Source: Toxoplasma gondii ME49
Taxonomy: Eukaryota; Apicomplexa; Conoidasida; Eucoccidiorida; Sarcocystidae
Length of the DNA: 64,000 nt
Assembly: GCF_000006565.2 (NCBI RefSeq)
Contig: NC_031467.1
Coordinates: forward strand, 1,474,448 to 1,538,447
Reading direction: 5' to 3'
Shown here: piece after piece, positions 50,896 to 63,335 of the stretch
How positions within the stretch are numbered: position 1 is the first letter of the stretch
Layout: each line of letters opens with the position of its first letter
Made by a program: the position numbers and the translations under genes
The notes under the pieces: generated by a model
Seen by the model: the letters and a program-made list of their open reading frames with translations, nothing else
Databases searched by the model: none
Told to the model about the DNA's origin: nothing

Positions 50896-53800
50896 TCAGA
50901 CAACGGTGTAGCCTGAACTTGAAGGCAATGATAGACCGAGCAGAGCCCAAATCAGCTCGTCTGAAGCGTATGAGCACAAAAGGTTGTCTTGCGTTCCCTT
51001 CGCAGACACATCTAGGTCTTTGACCTCGCTCTCATTTTGAGCGAAAGCGGAGTCATCCTCTGCACCGTCAAACGGTCCAGATCTGCCTCCTGTCCCCATG
51101 AATGCATGTGACTAGACTTATGAAAGAAAAAGCGCACTTCGGAACCTTCAAGGACTGAACGTTTCTTTTGTTAAACAAGAGAGCTATATTCCGGTTCAAA
51201 CGCTTGTACCGCTGCGTTATCATCAGCAAAGTGTCGCGCATAAAGTGGAGCAGGAAAGAACTCCCCATCAGGACTTGTTTTCCCTTCTAGATACATTGTC
51301 GCATGATGACAAGGAAAAATGCCGAGAGGGTCCCCCGACGCCGGGGTTCCAGCGTCTCCAAGACGAGTCAAAACGATTGCCACGAATGATTCTCTTGCCG
51401 GTTAAAGACTGGTCACCATTCGTTCCCGGTCCAGTGCGCACGGCCGTTCGCCGGTTCCCACTCTTCAAATACTCCGGCATTTGAATAACGCGCTTCTAGA
51501 GAATTATGGAGAGACAACACACTCGCACACCCGTCCTCTCAGTGTTGGCCTTCCCCAGCCCGCTCTCAGAACGCAGACAAAAAGGAAGGACGAGAAGAAA
51601 GGAAAGTTGTCTCTATGGAATGTCTCCTGTTTAGCTGGGATTTGACCGCGCATGCAGGAAATGACGAGGCAGCGAAGAGACACAAACTGCGGATCGCCCT
51701 GCAATCGTCAGCAAGGCATTTTTGCGCACAACCCGACAAGCAAGAAGCGCGAGCGACAACAGGGACAGAGAAGCAAGAAACCTTCTCGCCTTTCGCGACT
51801 CTGCCCCGTCGAGACGGCAACTGGAAAACCGATGGACATGAGGGTGGTACAGGATGCAGGGACCACAACCGCCTCTAGGCAAGGAAAAGAGTAGATTTCG
51901 TGACGAAGACAAGTGACGCAGACACAACTCTCCAGGGAGAAGACACGCGCGAATCGAGAGGGGCATCATGGGAGAAGAGAGGAGACAGACCAAGACAGTG
52001 AGATATGTGTGGAAGAAAGAAGACGAAATATCAAGAAGAAGTCTTACCGGCGCCCTGCAGCTGGTGATGCTAGGAAGTCGGCATAGCCATCTCGGCTGTC
52101 AGACTCGAAGTCGTCTTCGTTGCGCACCGCCTCAATAAACTCATCAAAGTCTGCCGCGGAAAGGCCACAGTAGAAGGCAGTGCTTTTTCTGTGTTGAGAA
52201 TGAAAGGCAAGATTGAGAGATTCGCTTCAAGCCATTTCGTGTATTCGGCTGCTCACACTTCGAGTGTTCGCTGCGGAAGTCAACTGATTTAAATCCCGGA
52301 GATCTCCTCAAAACTACAGCGAATAAGAGACAACAGCAGGAAGTCCTACGTTCTCCCTTACGCAGCCTTCTTTCCTCCGCAAAAAGACGATAGAAAGCAC
52401 CTTTACATGCCCATGCTGTGGGGAGATGCTCGTATGAGCAGTACCATCGTGTTGGGAGTAGTCATCACATAGACAGGATTATGCGTAAGCTTTTTCTGGG
52501 AAGTATATACTACGAGGTGGACTACTGGTTTGAATGCTGAAGGCCTTTGTTTACCGGATTCAAGTTCTACTTTATTTTAGCGACGCATAGGAAAGATGAT
52601 CCTGATTGTAATAACGGAAACACTTGAACTGACCATCTAAACAGGATGCGCGTTCCCTTTCTACGCCGGCCTTTCTCCTCGAGTCCACCAATAGAGTGAA
52701 CAAGTACATTTGCGGTGAAGGGAGAGAGAGAAGAAGGAGCGCAACAAGGCGAGTGAAAACAGGCGATACGCGTTCAAGTCTCACGTCTGATTAAGTGGAA
52801 AAAGGGCAAACTGCGACGAGCAACTCACCAATGTGGCCGTCCCCATTTATGTCACAGTCGTGCATCATATCCTCCAGAGCGTCGTTACTGTAACGGTCTC
52901 CAAGAAGAACGCGCAAGTCGTCCAAAGAGATAAATCCTACGAGTCACAAACACCCACGGCGACTTCTTTGCACCACACTCTCACCTCAAACCCCTGCACG
53001 TCCATACACACGCATGCGCATACGCGTCTCTATCTCTCTACCTCTCTCTCTACCTCAATCAGTCAACGCAACAACCTGTGGATATATTTATACATATTAT
53101 ACATTTCTTTGTGTGGCAGTTGTGCGTACTCTATACATCTGGAGAGAAGAACACAGATCCTAAAACACTCTTGGTTTCCTTGACATGTAGACATATGTAT
53201 CACGCGTTGGGAGGAGGAAACCGCGAAGGACCTGCACTGCAGGCGCTTGTCTTTCCCCACTTCAGACCACCGCGGGACCCTTTGCAGGTAGGCTCAGTCA
53301 AAAGCTCCCCTCCGGAATTCGATAAAAAGTAATTTTTTTTAGAAGCAAAAGTGCACGTTCCAGCAAAGCGTACCCGAGTGGTCTGCGTCCCACTTGCGCA
53401 AAGTGTGCAGAAGGAGGAATTCTTCCTTTTCCAGTTGAGGTTTCAGCATCACCGCCAAGAAGTCTGCAGGTAAACGAGAGGGAAGCGCCATGCGTTCTGG
53501 ACCCCCCCGACACGGGAGCTCAGCGACGAGGCGCCTCGAGGCAGTCGAGCGAAACTGCATGCGTCGATAAAACGAGAGAAATCGGACGACATCCTGGCTG
53601 CGGAAGAGGGTTGCGAAAACTGAAGAAGAACCCCCCAGCTGAAATGCATGACCTTTCGAACGCTGGTTGCTGAATAGAGCTGTGAAGAAGCCACGACAGA
53701 CGACGAGGAAAGGCGAAACACGAAGACCCAGGTGGGAGAAGGAGGTCGAAAGGCGGCGAGAAGACGGAGAAAGATAGCTCGAGAAATGGTTTTGTGACAG

Positions 53801-56800
53801 ACGATTGGACGATGCATGCGTGGAGAAACAGAAACGCAGGAGTGATGAGCGACAGAGGCAAAGAGATGGGGCTGCTGAGGCAGGAACGCATTCAAGAAGG
53901 ACATAGAGGGCGTTTGACGTCGACAGCCACACAGTCTGACCGTTGTACGATATCTCGTTTTCACACGAAGAGTCCATGGCCTGGAAAAGCCTAACCACCT
54001 GCGCGAGAGAAAACGAAGGAGCACAGACACAAGAAGGGAAGTGACACAGTGCTGCAAGAAATAAGGAGAATGAACAGACGAGGCGACCGACAAGAGCTGT
54101 TCAGCGTAGACCGCGGAAGCCGCCAACCTTCCGGCTAAACTCTCTGACTTTCTGGACCTGTGTATTGACAGGACAGAGGTCACCAGGGTCTCATCCTCTA
54201 ATGACTGCTTTAGCTTTTGAACGCTGCTGTTCACCATGAATACAAGCAACCTGACCAAAATACTCGAGATTGTCTACGGCGCCGCGTCCACCGTTGTAGG
54301 TAAGCAGGTAGGCCCTCGGCAGGAGAAGAGCGGTGGGGAAGACATGCCGTTTCGTCTCACCAGAGGAGTACACACGGCCAAACGCTTCGAAGGGGGTGGC
54401 AACAAGTAGTGAGTTTGAGCGCATGCAGACTAGTCATCAGGTGCCGCAGTTAAGCAGCAAATCAACAACCGCCCGGTGGGTGAGCGAAGGATCAGAGAAA
54501 TGAAGGAAAGGCAGAAGGGTGAGATGGAGTTTCCGGGGCAAGGCAAGAGACAGGCTGAACGAGAAGACAGATGGTTACCACCACGCGAAATCAGCTCATG
54601 TCAACCACGGACTGGTCGGGCGTAAGGGAAGAGGACAAGAGGCAAACAGATAGGAAGAGAAGATGCGGTAGAAAGGCTTTGGAAAAGACAAACAGGAGTC
54701 TCCTGAGAGAGACTCGGCAACATGAATCCAGCTTGAAAAAGTAGAACGAGGAATCAGACCGATAAGACGCCAACGTGCTACCTCCAGTCTCGTTCTGTGT
54801 GTCGGCACCATCCTCTGCATCGTCGGAAGAAAGGAGACTCACTTGGCCTATGTCAAGGAATGGAAACTGCGTCTTCATGGCGGAGATGAACTCGTCGAGG
54901 CCGAGGGTTGCTTTCGGCGACTTGCAAAATGCGAAGAACAACTTATCGAGACCTAACGACACGGAGAGAGAAAGCCAAACGGTAGACCGAATTGTGCAAA
55001 GGCCGGAATCAGCAGGAACAAAGAGAAGTGAAAGACGAGGCCGGTGTGGACCCGGTTGACTCCTTAAAAACCAGCTCACCTGGGGACTTCAAACCATTAA
55101 ACGCGTATCTAACCGTAATTGTTTTCAGCATCTACGTTTGACGCACCGACCGCGCCCATGCTCAGTCTTACCACACATACTACTTTTAGAAACCGAGGCT
55201 GACTGAGTAAGTTAAAGTTTAGCCGGGAAGTTAGCGTCTAACATCAATAGCCGAGTATCAGCCGAGATAAAGACGACACAGAGAAGAAATACAGAAAAGC
55301 AGAACGAAGGAGTGAACTGAGAGTTCTACAGCGAAGGCCTCACAAATAGCGATTCCCTTTCCTCTCGCGCCACCAGGCTGTGGTTCCCTCTTCTCCCAAC
55401 TACGGAGGCAGAGCCATCCCTACACATGCATGCACCTTTTTACGCACATGCTCACACAGACGTCTCTACACATATATACAAATGCTTTCGGATACAAATA
55501 CAGAAGAATGTAGGGGCCCTCCTTTTCCGTTTGTTGCATGTAGACAAATGGTAGTTGGTTACGTTACATTCCGGAGCAGACTGTTGTATTCGATACTCTT
55601 ACGTTTTCGTTCTGGTTTTCGACCCAGTATACGTGACACCGAATATACAGAGACACTGCAGTACGTAGGTCACTAAATGTGCCACCCCACTTGTGAGATG
55701 CATGCACGCCGTTTGGCGGAAATGCATGTATTCATTCACATCCTGTGTCTTGTCTGTCTCCACCTTCGTCTCCTTTTTTGTGGCGACGTCCTCTACATGC
55801 ATGCCCACCTCCAGCTGCTTCAGATGTGACCGAGTAAGCCATCATCGTCAGGTTCGCCCGCCGGAGTTTGCTGCACCTCGCGAATTTTTCGACACTGCAC
55901 AAACGAGCTCCGGAGAGGAGGAACGCAAGACCGCCCCTGTGAGGCCCAGCGAAAGAAACGCCAGCTAAGAGAGAGAAACACACGGGACGGAGATGCCAGA
56001 TGATTCTCGTGACTTTAAAATTGGAGAAGTTGAGCCAGACTCAGCAGAAGCGTTGACGCACGCGCGTAGAGGAGAAGTAGTAGGGACGAAAAGAAGGCAG
56101 GTTTTGAATCCATTGCGGAGGATTGTGAAGCCAAAGAGCCAGCTTCCTTCTTGGAATTCTCAAGTCTCCGCGACTGCTCCTTGCATGCTTGGGGTTCGTC
56201 GCCGCTGAGTGCCACGCGGAAAGCGTCGCAGGCAGAGAATTGACAGGCCGAAAAAGTGCAACGGTGAGACCCAGGAGAGTAGAAAGTTACAGGCGACCGA
56301 TGGTGAGTGACCGTAATGTCGTGAACTAGTGAACTCCGACACTGTCAGGTGGAAATGGGAGAACCACACAGAATACGAAGGAAGGAAACAACCAGAAAGT
56401 GCACAGAGGAAGTGCAGCGAGAAAGGGTCCCCAGAAGAAAACTCTTACGCGGTAAGGAAGTCGAGGGAGAGAGGGACGTCGTTCTTTGACTCGAGAGAAG
56501 CAATCCAAACCTGGAACAGAACGGAACGGATGCAGAGACTGATGCTCGGCTTTCGGATCTACGCTCACGGGAAAGCGGCGAAGAACTGCCAAGTTTTTGC
56601 CTCTTTTAAACCAGGCGGCGGGTACTCTGATGAGACTGCGTTAACGGCGAGAAGGAAAGTTCAACGAAATGACATTCGGTCACTTCTGCTGTATTCACAG
56701 AATTCGACAAATCGGCTTTATTTATAAAAGAACGCCCTTCTAAAGTCGGTAGCGGTCTACGTTGGTCTCTGCCTCGACACTGCCGTGCTCACACCATCTC

Positions 56801-57753
56801 TTTATCTTTAAATCGCCGCCGCATGCAAGCACACAGAGGCGCGAGTATAGAAGCAGACTATGAGAGCCCAGACCGACGGTAGGCGACCCCTGCTGTCGAT
56901 GTTACACTGATGCACGATGGAGAAGGAGATCCGTTTCTGCAAGAGTGCCCATCTTAACTGACTTCTGCCAAGGCAGTCAAACTGGACCAGGACACAAACG
57001 CTGGCACTCGAAATCTAAATCCGCCCACATCTCTCTATATAGATGTATAGAACATGTATATATGCACATGCATATATGCATATGTGTATGTACATATGTG
57101 TATCCCAAAGACTTCGAGGTCACTCAGCATCGGCAGCATTGTAGCTGTATCAGCTCGATTGTTAGCAGGGGGCGCGGCCAAAGTTGGTGAGGACACCGTT
57201 GAAGGAGAGTCGGCGAGGGGCAGGGGCGAGACAGAGAAGCGAAAGAGCGAGAAGATCACAAAGCAGATGGGGGAGACACGAAACAGAGAGACGAAAGCTG
57301 CGAAGAGAGAAAAGGGATAGAACGCCAGACACGAGCGGCCAGAAAGAAGGCGGCCGAGCAGCGTTGAGAAGACGAACCGCCCTGCAAACACCGAAGAACT
57401 CACTCTCCGAAGAAAGACCGGAAAAACAGACATTCGGCTGAAGTTCAAGAGAAGGACGAACACCGAAACCCAATGCGGGAACAGGCAGAAGCGGAACGTA
57501 CGTGGTTTAGAGCCTCGTTGACCGTCATGCGTCGGCTGCACAGGACACAGACAGATCACCACAGCGAGAGTGTTCTGCCCTTCGGAGACGCAAAGAGAGA
57601 GGAGGCTGCAAAGAAACACCGACAATTTGTCAATAGCATCCCAACTCGTACCAGAGAAAAAGAGACATGTCACACGTTCAACATGAAACTCGGATTAACG
57701 AAACAGCCTTTCCCTTCTCTACCTGTGTAACCATCACCATTCTTCTGGCCTCG

Positions 57754-57792
<39 letters not shown>

Positions 57793-60315
57793 GTTCTTCC
57801 ATGTAGATACACTTATGCAAATGTATTTATCTATATACATCCATATATGTTTGAATATGTTGATTCACAAACCTATCTCCCGCTTTGTTCCTCTGTCAGA
57901 GCAGTATGTTTTATCTCTGTCTTTAGGCTTTTCTGGAAGTGTCTGTGTGTTCCGTGTAGCCGGCCTATCGAAACCTTGATGCATTTGGTCCTCTGTTTTC
58001 CCTGGAGCAGCTCTCTCTCGGTGAAGTGCGGCTTTCTTGGGAGCTGTTTCTCCCCTTGAAGTCTCGCCAAAGGAAAGTCTTTCACTGGGAGTTCTCTCCA
58101 CTGCAGCGGTCGTGGCGCCTCATGGAGCGTGCGAGCAAACAGATCTGTTCGTTCCTGTGCCTGGAAATCGAGCCGTCAGGTTTCCACAGATCTTTTGCTT
58201 TGTTTAGACCCCGTGGCTCCTTTTCGAGCACTAAAGGATGGAAAGCTCTTCTGCAGGATTCATCAGTGACGCTATAACAGAAGGCTGGAAAGGCGTCCAG
58301 CGCTTACACAGGGTCGACGTCCATGAGACGCTCCACGAAGTCGCGCGCCTCCTTGGAGACTCCCTTCCATCTAAAAGCAGACAGAAGGCAAATGCAGGAG
58401 ACTAGGAAGAAGAGACTGATGAAGGGCAAGAACGAGGCGGCTCTTCTCCACAGCAGCACACAGCAGAGGCCGGTCCAGACAGAATATCAAACCCAGTGAG
58501 AAACAACGGAAATACCTGATGCAAATCGTTCCACGGTGTGGGTCACTCTTCATGACCAGCGCACAGAGCACGACTGGACTGGATCCTCCAAGCACTGGGG
58601 TCCGATTGATGAGGTTCTTCCACGGACGGATGGTCTGCCTGGCCATGTAGACTGTGACTCGGCGGTCTCAGTCCTTCTGTTCAGCGAAACTCCACGTGAA
58701 ACAGTTCGAGTTCCAAGACATCTGGAGGCTCGGACTATCCTCCAAACACGACGCCCGTCGCTACCCAAGGACGCTTCGACTTCTCCAGTTGAGCTCCAAG
58801 CTCAGATTGAACCCTCGCTTCAGAGGCAGATACTTCATTACAGGAAGCGCTGCGGATGTGTGTGAGCAGGAGACAAACGGACTGAACGCGAGCACCAGTC
58901 GGAGTTGGCTCTCTCGGAAGAGGAGAGAAGAAAACGCGTTCAGAAACGGGCAGTTGAGAGGACAGAGACAGTCTCCTGTTGGATGCGGTCGCCGACCAAA
59001 GGTGGAACCGATGCGTCGGTTCTTTCCGCTCTTTGCTGGCTTCACACACGGCGCGATACAGACGAAAGGATACCGCGAGGACGTTTGCCCATCGGCGCAT
59101 CAAAGTTGATCCTCTGTCATGTGTATCCTTCGACGCGAAAACATCCCACCTCCTCGTTTCGTGCGTGCAGAGTGCCCTCTCGAGAAAAACCTGTCTGGAG
59201 CCCCGGCGCGACCTCGTCTCGTTCAGTTCATGCGCGTGCCTCGCTTTTTCAGAGAGAGGAAGACACGTTGTTCCAAGCTGCGGCAGTCGCTATCTTTTTC
59301 ACAGGAAACCACACTCTTTGACGCGCACCACAGAAAGCAAGGAGCCTTCGTCTTTTCTGCGAAAGAAAAACGCGCTCTTCTCACCCTAAGGTGTTCGTTG
59401 TGTACGCCCCCGACAGAATCTGCGACACAAGCGCCTGCTGCCGTCCATGGAAAGGAGAATGCCCTGAAAGAAGTCGGTAGGCTGGCAAACGACAGGAGAC
59501 AACCACGCTGTCGCATAACACCGCGTGCGTTTCTGTCCTCTTCCTCAGCTACCTCGCCTTTCGCTTTTCGTCTTTGTTCGCTGCGCTCTCTTCTTCTCTA
59601 CGCGTTCTCAACAGCCAAAAATGCACAAAACGTGACGGGTGAATACTTGGGACGCATTCGTCTGAACATCGCCCCGTACGCGTTTGACCTGATTCGACTA
59701 CATATGAGAACGTGGGGAGAAAAACGCAGACTCCAACGCATCTTCTCCGGTTTCTACGAAATATATTTGAAATATACTCGCCGGCCCAGTTTTGCACCCT
59801 TCCGCATTTCCATTCCACTTCAACCTGAAAGCTCCGCGACCAACTCGAGCGAAGCCAAGAGAGTCCCGGAACGGTCACCTCCCTTGGTGAAGCAGACAGC
59901 GAGAACGTCTGTCTGCTGTCTCGCATTGCTCCCTTTCCTCCCTCCTGTTGAACTCTCAAAAACGCGTTTCCCCCTCCCCCTCTTCTCCGCAAAACACTCA
60001 GAATGTCCCGCGAATTTTTTCTTCTTACCGATCACACCAAGAGACCACAGGTCACACGCTTGAGTGTATCTGCCCACGAGCATATCTGCGAAGAACACAC
60101 ACCGAAAGAAACGAGCGGCTCCACGATAACCTTGGGGCAGGAAAACAAAGAACGAAACAATATGGCCTCTCCAAGCACAACCACCTCTGTCCCTGGATGT
60201 CTCATATACATATATATATATATATATATGTATGTATATGAATAAATAATAAATATAAATCACGTATGTGTCTGAATGTAAATCTATATCGATACTTGTG
60301 TCTGTCCATGCGTGC

Positions 60316-60347
<32 letters not shown>

Positions 60348-63335
60348 CCAGTTCTGTGTTTGACTCTATGCATATATTTGCCATACAAGTCTATATCGGC
60401 ATCTGCGTCTCTCTATCTGTCTCTATATCAAGAAATTGCTATCAATGTCCAACCCTGTAGATCTGTATACAATATACATACATACATACATAGATACTAT
60501 CGGCCATGGATTTCCGAATTGGCCATTAGGCCCAGACTGCGGAGACGGTTTCTTTTTGGTTTCATACCCGGAGAGGCGTAAGCCAGCGCACCGCATGTCA
60601 CGTCCATTTTTTTGGACTTGTTGCTCCAGACAGTGGCATTTCCGAGGTCGACGAGTTTCACGGGGCCGGCGAGGAAACGAAATCCACTGCCGTCGTGTTG
60701 AGTCGCTAGCACCCACTTTTCAAGTCGCAGGTCGCGATGGACAACGTCATGGGCATGAAGGTAACAGAGGACGGCCAGCATCTGGGGGAAGAGACGCGAG
60801 ACACAGACAACTGGATAAGAAGAAACGAGAAGCTTTTGCGGCCGTCGCACGACGTGAACAAAGAGCAGTGAGGGCCAGCGTAGTTGCAGAAAGTCAGCAG
60901 GTCGACACAAGATGCACAAACGCTCTGATCGTCTGCAGCAAGTTGACGCTGACGCGCATCCAGCGCAAAGGCTACACGGGAAGCAGCTCCACCTCAGAGC
61001 GCACACCCAGGCGAGGCATGAGAGCAGACGCAGACCAGAGACACCAAGAAGAGGAGGAGAGGCGCGCGCAGATCTGAAAGGAACGAGACAAAACGAACTC
61101 TGGGGAAGACGGAGAGAAACGCGGAGAACGGCGAGCCCGGTTCACCTGGGCAGGCAGACGCAAATGCCCAGTGCCACCATACCTCGAGACAGGAGCGACG
61201 CAGAGAAGGAGACAGGCACGAGGGCGAGGAATGAACAGAACATGCACCCTTGGAGAGAAGAGATTCAAACGAATCGAAGCAGGAAACGGCGACACAAAAG
61301 ACCGTTTGCGGATGTGGATGCAGAGGGGAGTCGATGGAGCAGATTGGAGACATCGGGGTGAAACGAAAAGCCTTCAACCGTGGCTGTGAGCGTCGTACGG
61401 CGACTCTCCTCACCTGCTGGACAATGACACGGGCAGTCTGTTCAGGGAACCTGCCTCTGTCACACAAATGAGAGAACAAGTCCCCGCCTGAGCACAAGCG
61501 CGAGCGAGGAGAAGCGGATGAAGAAAGATGCGTCAAGAGAAAACCAAGGAAAACAAAAACAGCCCACGAGACAAGCCACCAAGCGAACAAAGCAACCGAC
61601 GCCTGCGGGTGATGGTACCTGCTTCGATGGACTTGTCCAGACACAGATGCCGATTTATACGTTTCCACTCAAATACATGTCTGTTTATATAAATATATTT
61701 ATTTCGCAAATTTCTATCAGACGCAAATCGAATGAACACATGTCCACATCAATACGCGCACAGGGAGGCACTGAAGCGCATACAGTTTCGTACAGAAGCC
61801 GGAGATTTACAGATGCCCGTGCGATGCATTTATGCAAGTAGAGCGGTGCATGGAGAGTGTCAGTCAAGGTCCGGAGTAACGCAGTGATTTGTCTCAAGAG
61901 CCTTCAGCGTCGACTCGCTCACAAGGTCGCTCGGTTTCCTTGGCGGCTCTTCTGTCCCCGCGAGAAGGGGGACAACGGAGACAGGCCGCTGCAGCTGGAG
62001 ACTGGCAAGGGCGCTTACCGGGGCAGTACTCGAGCACGAGGGCCAACTGTTTTTCGTCTTCGTAGATTTCGATCAGCCTGCGACAGTCGAGATCCGCAGA
62101 GGCCGAGACAACTCATGTTTCGGCACCTGTCCATCGAAAGTCAAGGACAAAACACACAAAAGAGCGGGAAAACAGCGGAACGAAGGCCGAAACATGGCAG
62201 AGATGTCTCCACCTCGCCCCCTCCGGCCGCGAGAGCAGGTTATGTATCCCTCTCTACCTGTATGTCTGCTTCTGCATCGACCTGTATATCTGAATTCTCA
62301 TATATCTACCATCGTCTACCTATCTAGATCTGTACAGACTGGACATACACGTACGCTGCGATCCACGCATCCAAGCACACACATCTCCATATATGAACAT
62401 ACAGAGACATGCGACGTAGACGTCAGTGCATTTCGCTAGGTTCCGATTTCCAGACACGATTTCGCGCTCTTTTTCCCTTCCTAGCGCTTCCAGACCTGGC
62501 GATGTTGGGATGGTCCACTCTGACGCGGACATTTACTTCATTTCGAATCTTCAGAATCGCCGTCCTGGACGGCCTGCATGCGCCTGCTTTCTGGAAAAAT
62601 TTCACACAGCATTCGCGCCCAGTCAATCTGCTTCGCGCTGCGTAAAGCAAGCCGCTCGCCCCCTGCCCCACCACCCGACAAGACACGTCGTAGTCCTTGT
62701 GAATCGAGCCCCGCACCAAACGACTGCAAACCTAAAAATCAGAAAAAAATAGTCAACGGACTCCAACAGCGGGTCCACACCGTTGCCTCTACTGTTTTCT
62801 ATCTGCATATTTAAAAATATAAATATATATATATATATATATATGTATATGCTTTTCTGTACGTAAGGTTGTGGCCTAGGTATTTAACAAACGCACATGA
62901 GTCCTTGCACACACGTATATATATATATATATATATATATTTGTATAGAGACAGAAAGATACATAGATATCCTTAGACTCAGATGTATGCATTTATCTGT
63001 GTATGCTAATCGTTGTATTTGGCTTCTTGAATGCCACCGCGTTTCCAGAGAGAGATGGATGTCCCGCTCGCTGTGTAGAGCCCGACGGGTGTGGTTCTTT
63101 ACATGTGCGGAGAGAGAAACCGTCAGCTGCATGCGTTCTGTGAGTTCTCTGGGCAGTGAGGCGTCTCGCAGTCACTCGACTTTACCTGGAAGGCAGATGG
63201 TTCTCTGTTTTTTTCATTGCCTCGCTTCTCCTCCTGGCGAAGCACAGAGGCCTCAGCTGTTTCAATGTGGGCGAAGCCCCCGCGCTCGATCGCCTCGGTC
63301 CGTGCGACCTTCAGCGCCGACAGCTGAGTCCCCAT
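50896..63335 (-). CDS. Calcium-dependent protein kinase (CDPK) with altered catalytic loop
   Basis: Eighteen exons keep phase: 63335-63186, 62731-62496, 62077-62019, 61487-61414, 60781-60568, 60085-60029, 58651-58516, 58370-58308, 57535-57502, 56510-56449, 55894-55809, 54952-54843, 54273-54184, 53998-53941, 53463-53374, 52936-52829, 52150-52048 and 51082-50896, about 638 aa. MGTQLSALK fits an N-myristoylation signal. The kinase domain (about 60-350) shows GQGASG, the anchoring Lys in CCVKFFQK, LVLEYC, HRDLRLEKW, VDLGNA, ASPD, CDLWSLGV and RRMTVNEALNH. The catalytic-loop Asn is Lys (AAG), DFG is DLG and APE is SPD, so activity may be weak or lost. The junction segment KFARCSKLRRANLTMMAYSV is typical of CDPKs. 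Four EF-hands follow: EF1 (CKSPKATLGLDE) degenerate, EF2 (DSSCENEISYND) partial, EF3 (DADHSGFISLDD) and EF4 (DINGDGHIDFDE) canonical. An acidic C-terminal tail ends in SSSGYTVV. The exons at 54273 and 51082 rest on weaker acceptors. Confidence 0.88.
52430..52565 (+). pseudogene. coxIII-like mitochondrial fragment in a CDPK intron
   Basis: This stretch joins both coxIII-like pieces seen elsewhere in the window: its first half matches about 3770-3840 and its second half matches about 9000-9085, each with many substitutions and an in-frame stop. It lies antisense in the intron between the CDPK exons ending at 52829 and starting at 52150. The decay and the intronic position indicate a nuclear mitochondrial insertion. 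Confidence 0.55.
57757..57789. repeat. (TA)n microsatellite
   Basis: About 33 bases of alternating TA in the CDPK intron between the exons ending at 58308 and starting at 57535. Confidence 0.85.
60211..60347. repeat. Two (TA)n microsatellites in one CDPK intron
   Basis: Alternating TA tracts at about 60211-60229 and 60317-60347, separated by AT-rich, TATC/TGTC-like sequence. They lie in the intron between the exons ending at 60568 and starting at 60085. Confidence 0.8.
62824..62940. repeat. Two (TA)n microsatellites in the first CDPK intron
   Basis: TA runs at about 62824-62846 and 62916-62940 within the intron between the exons ending at 63186 and starting at 62731. Confidence 0.8.
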
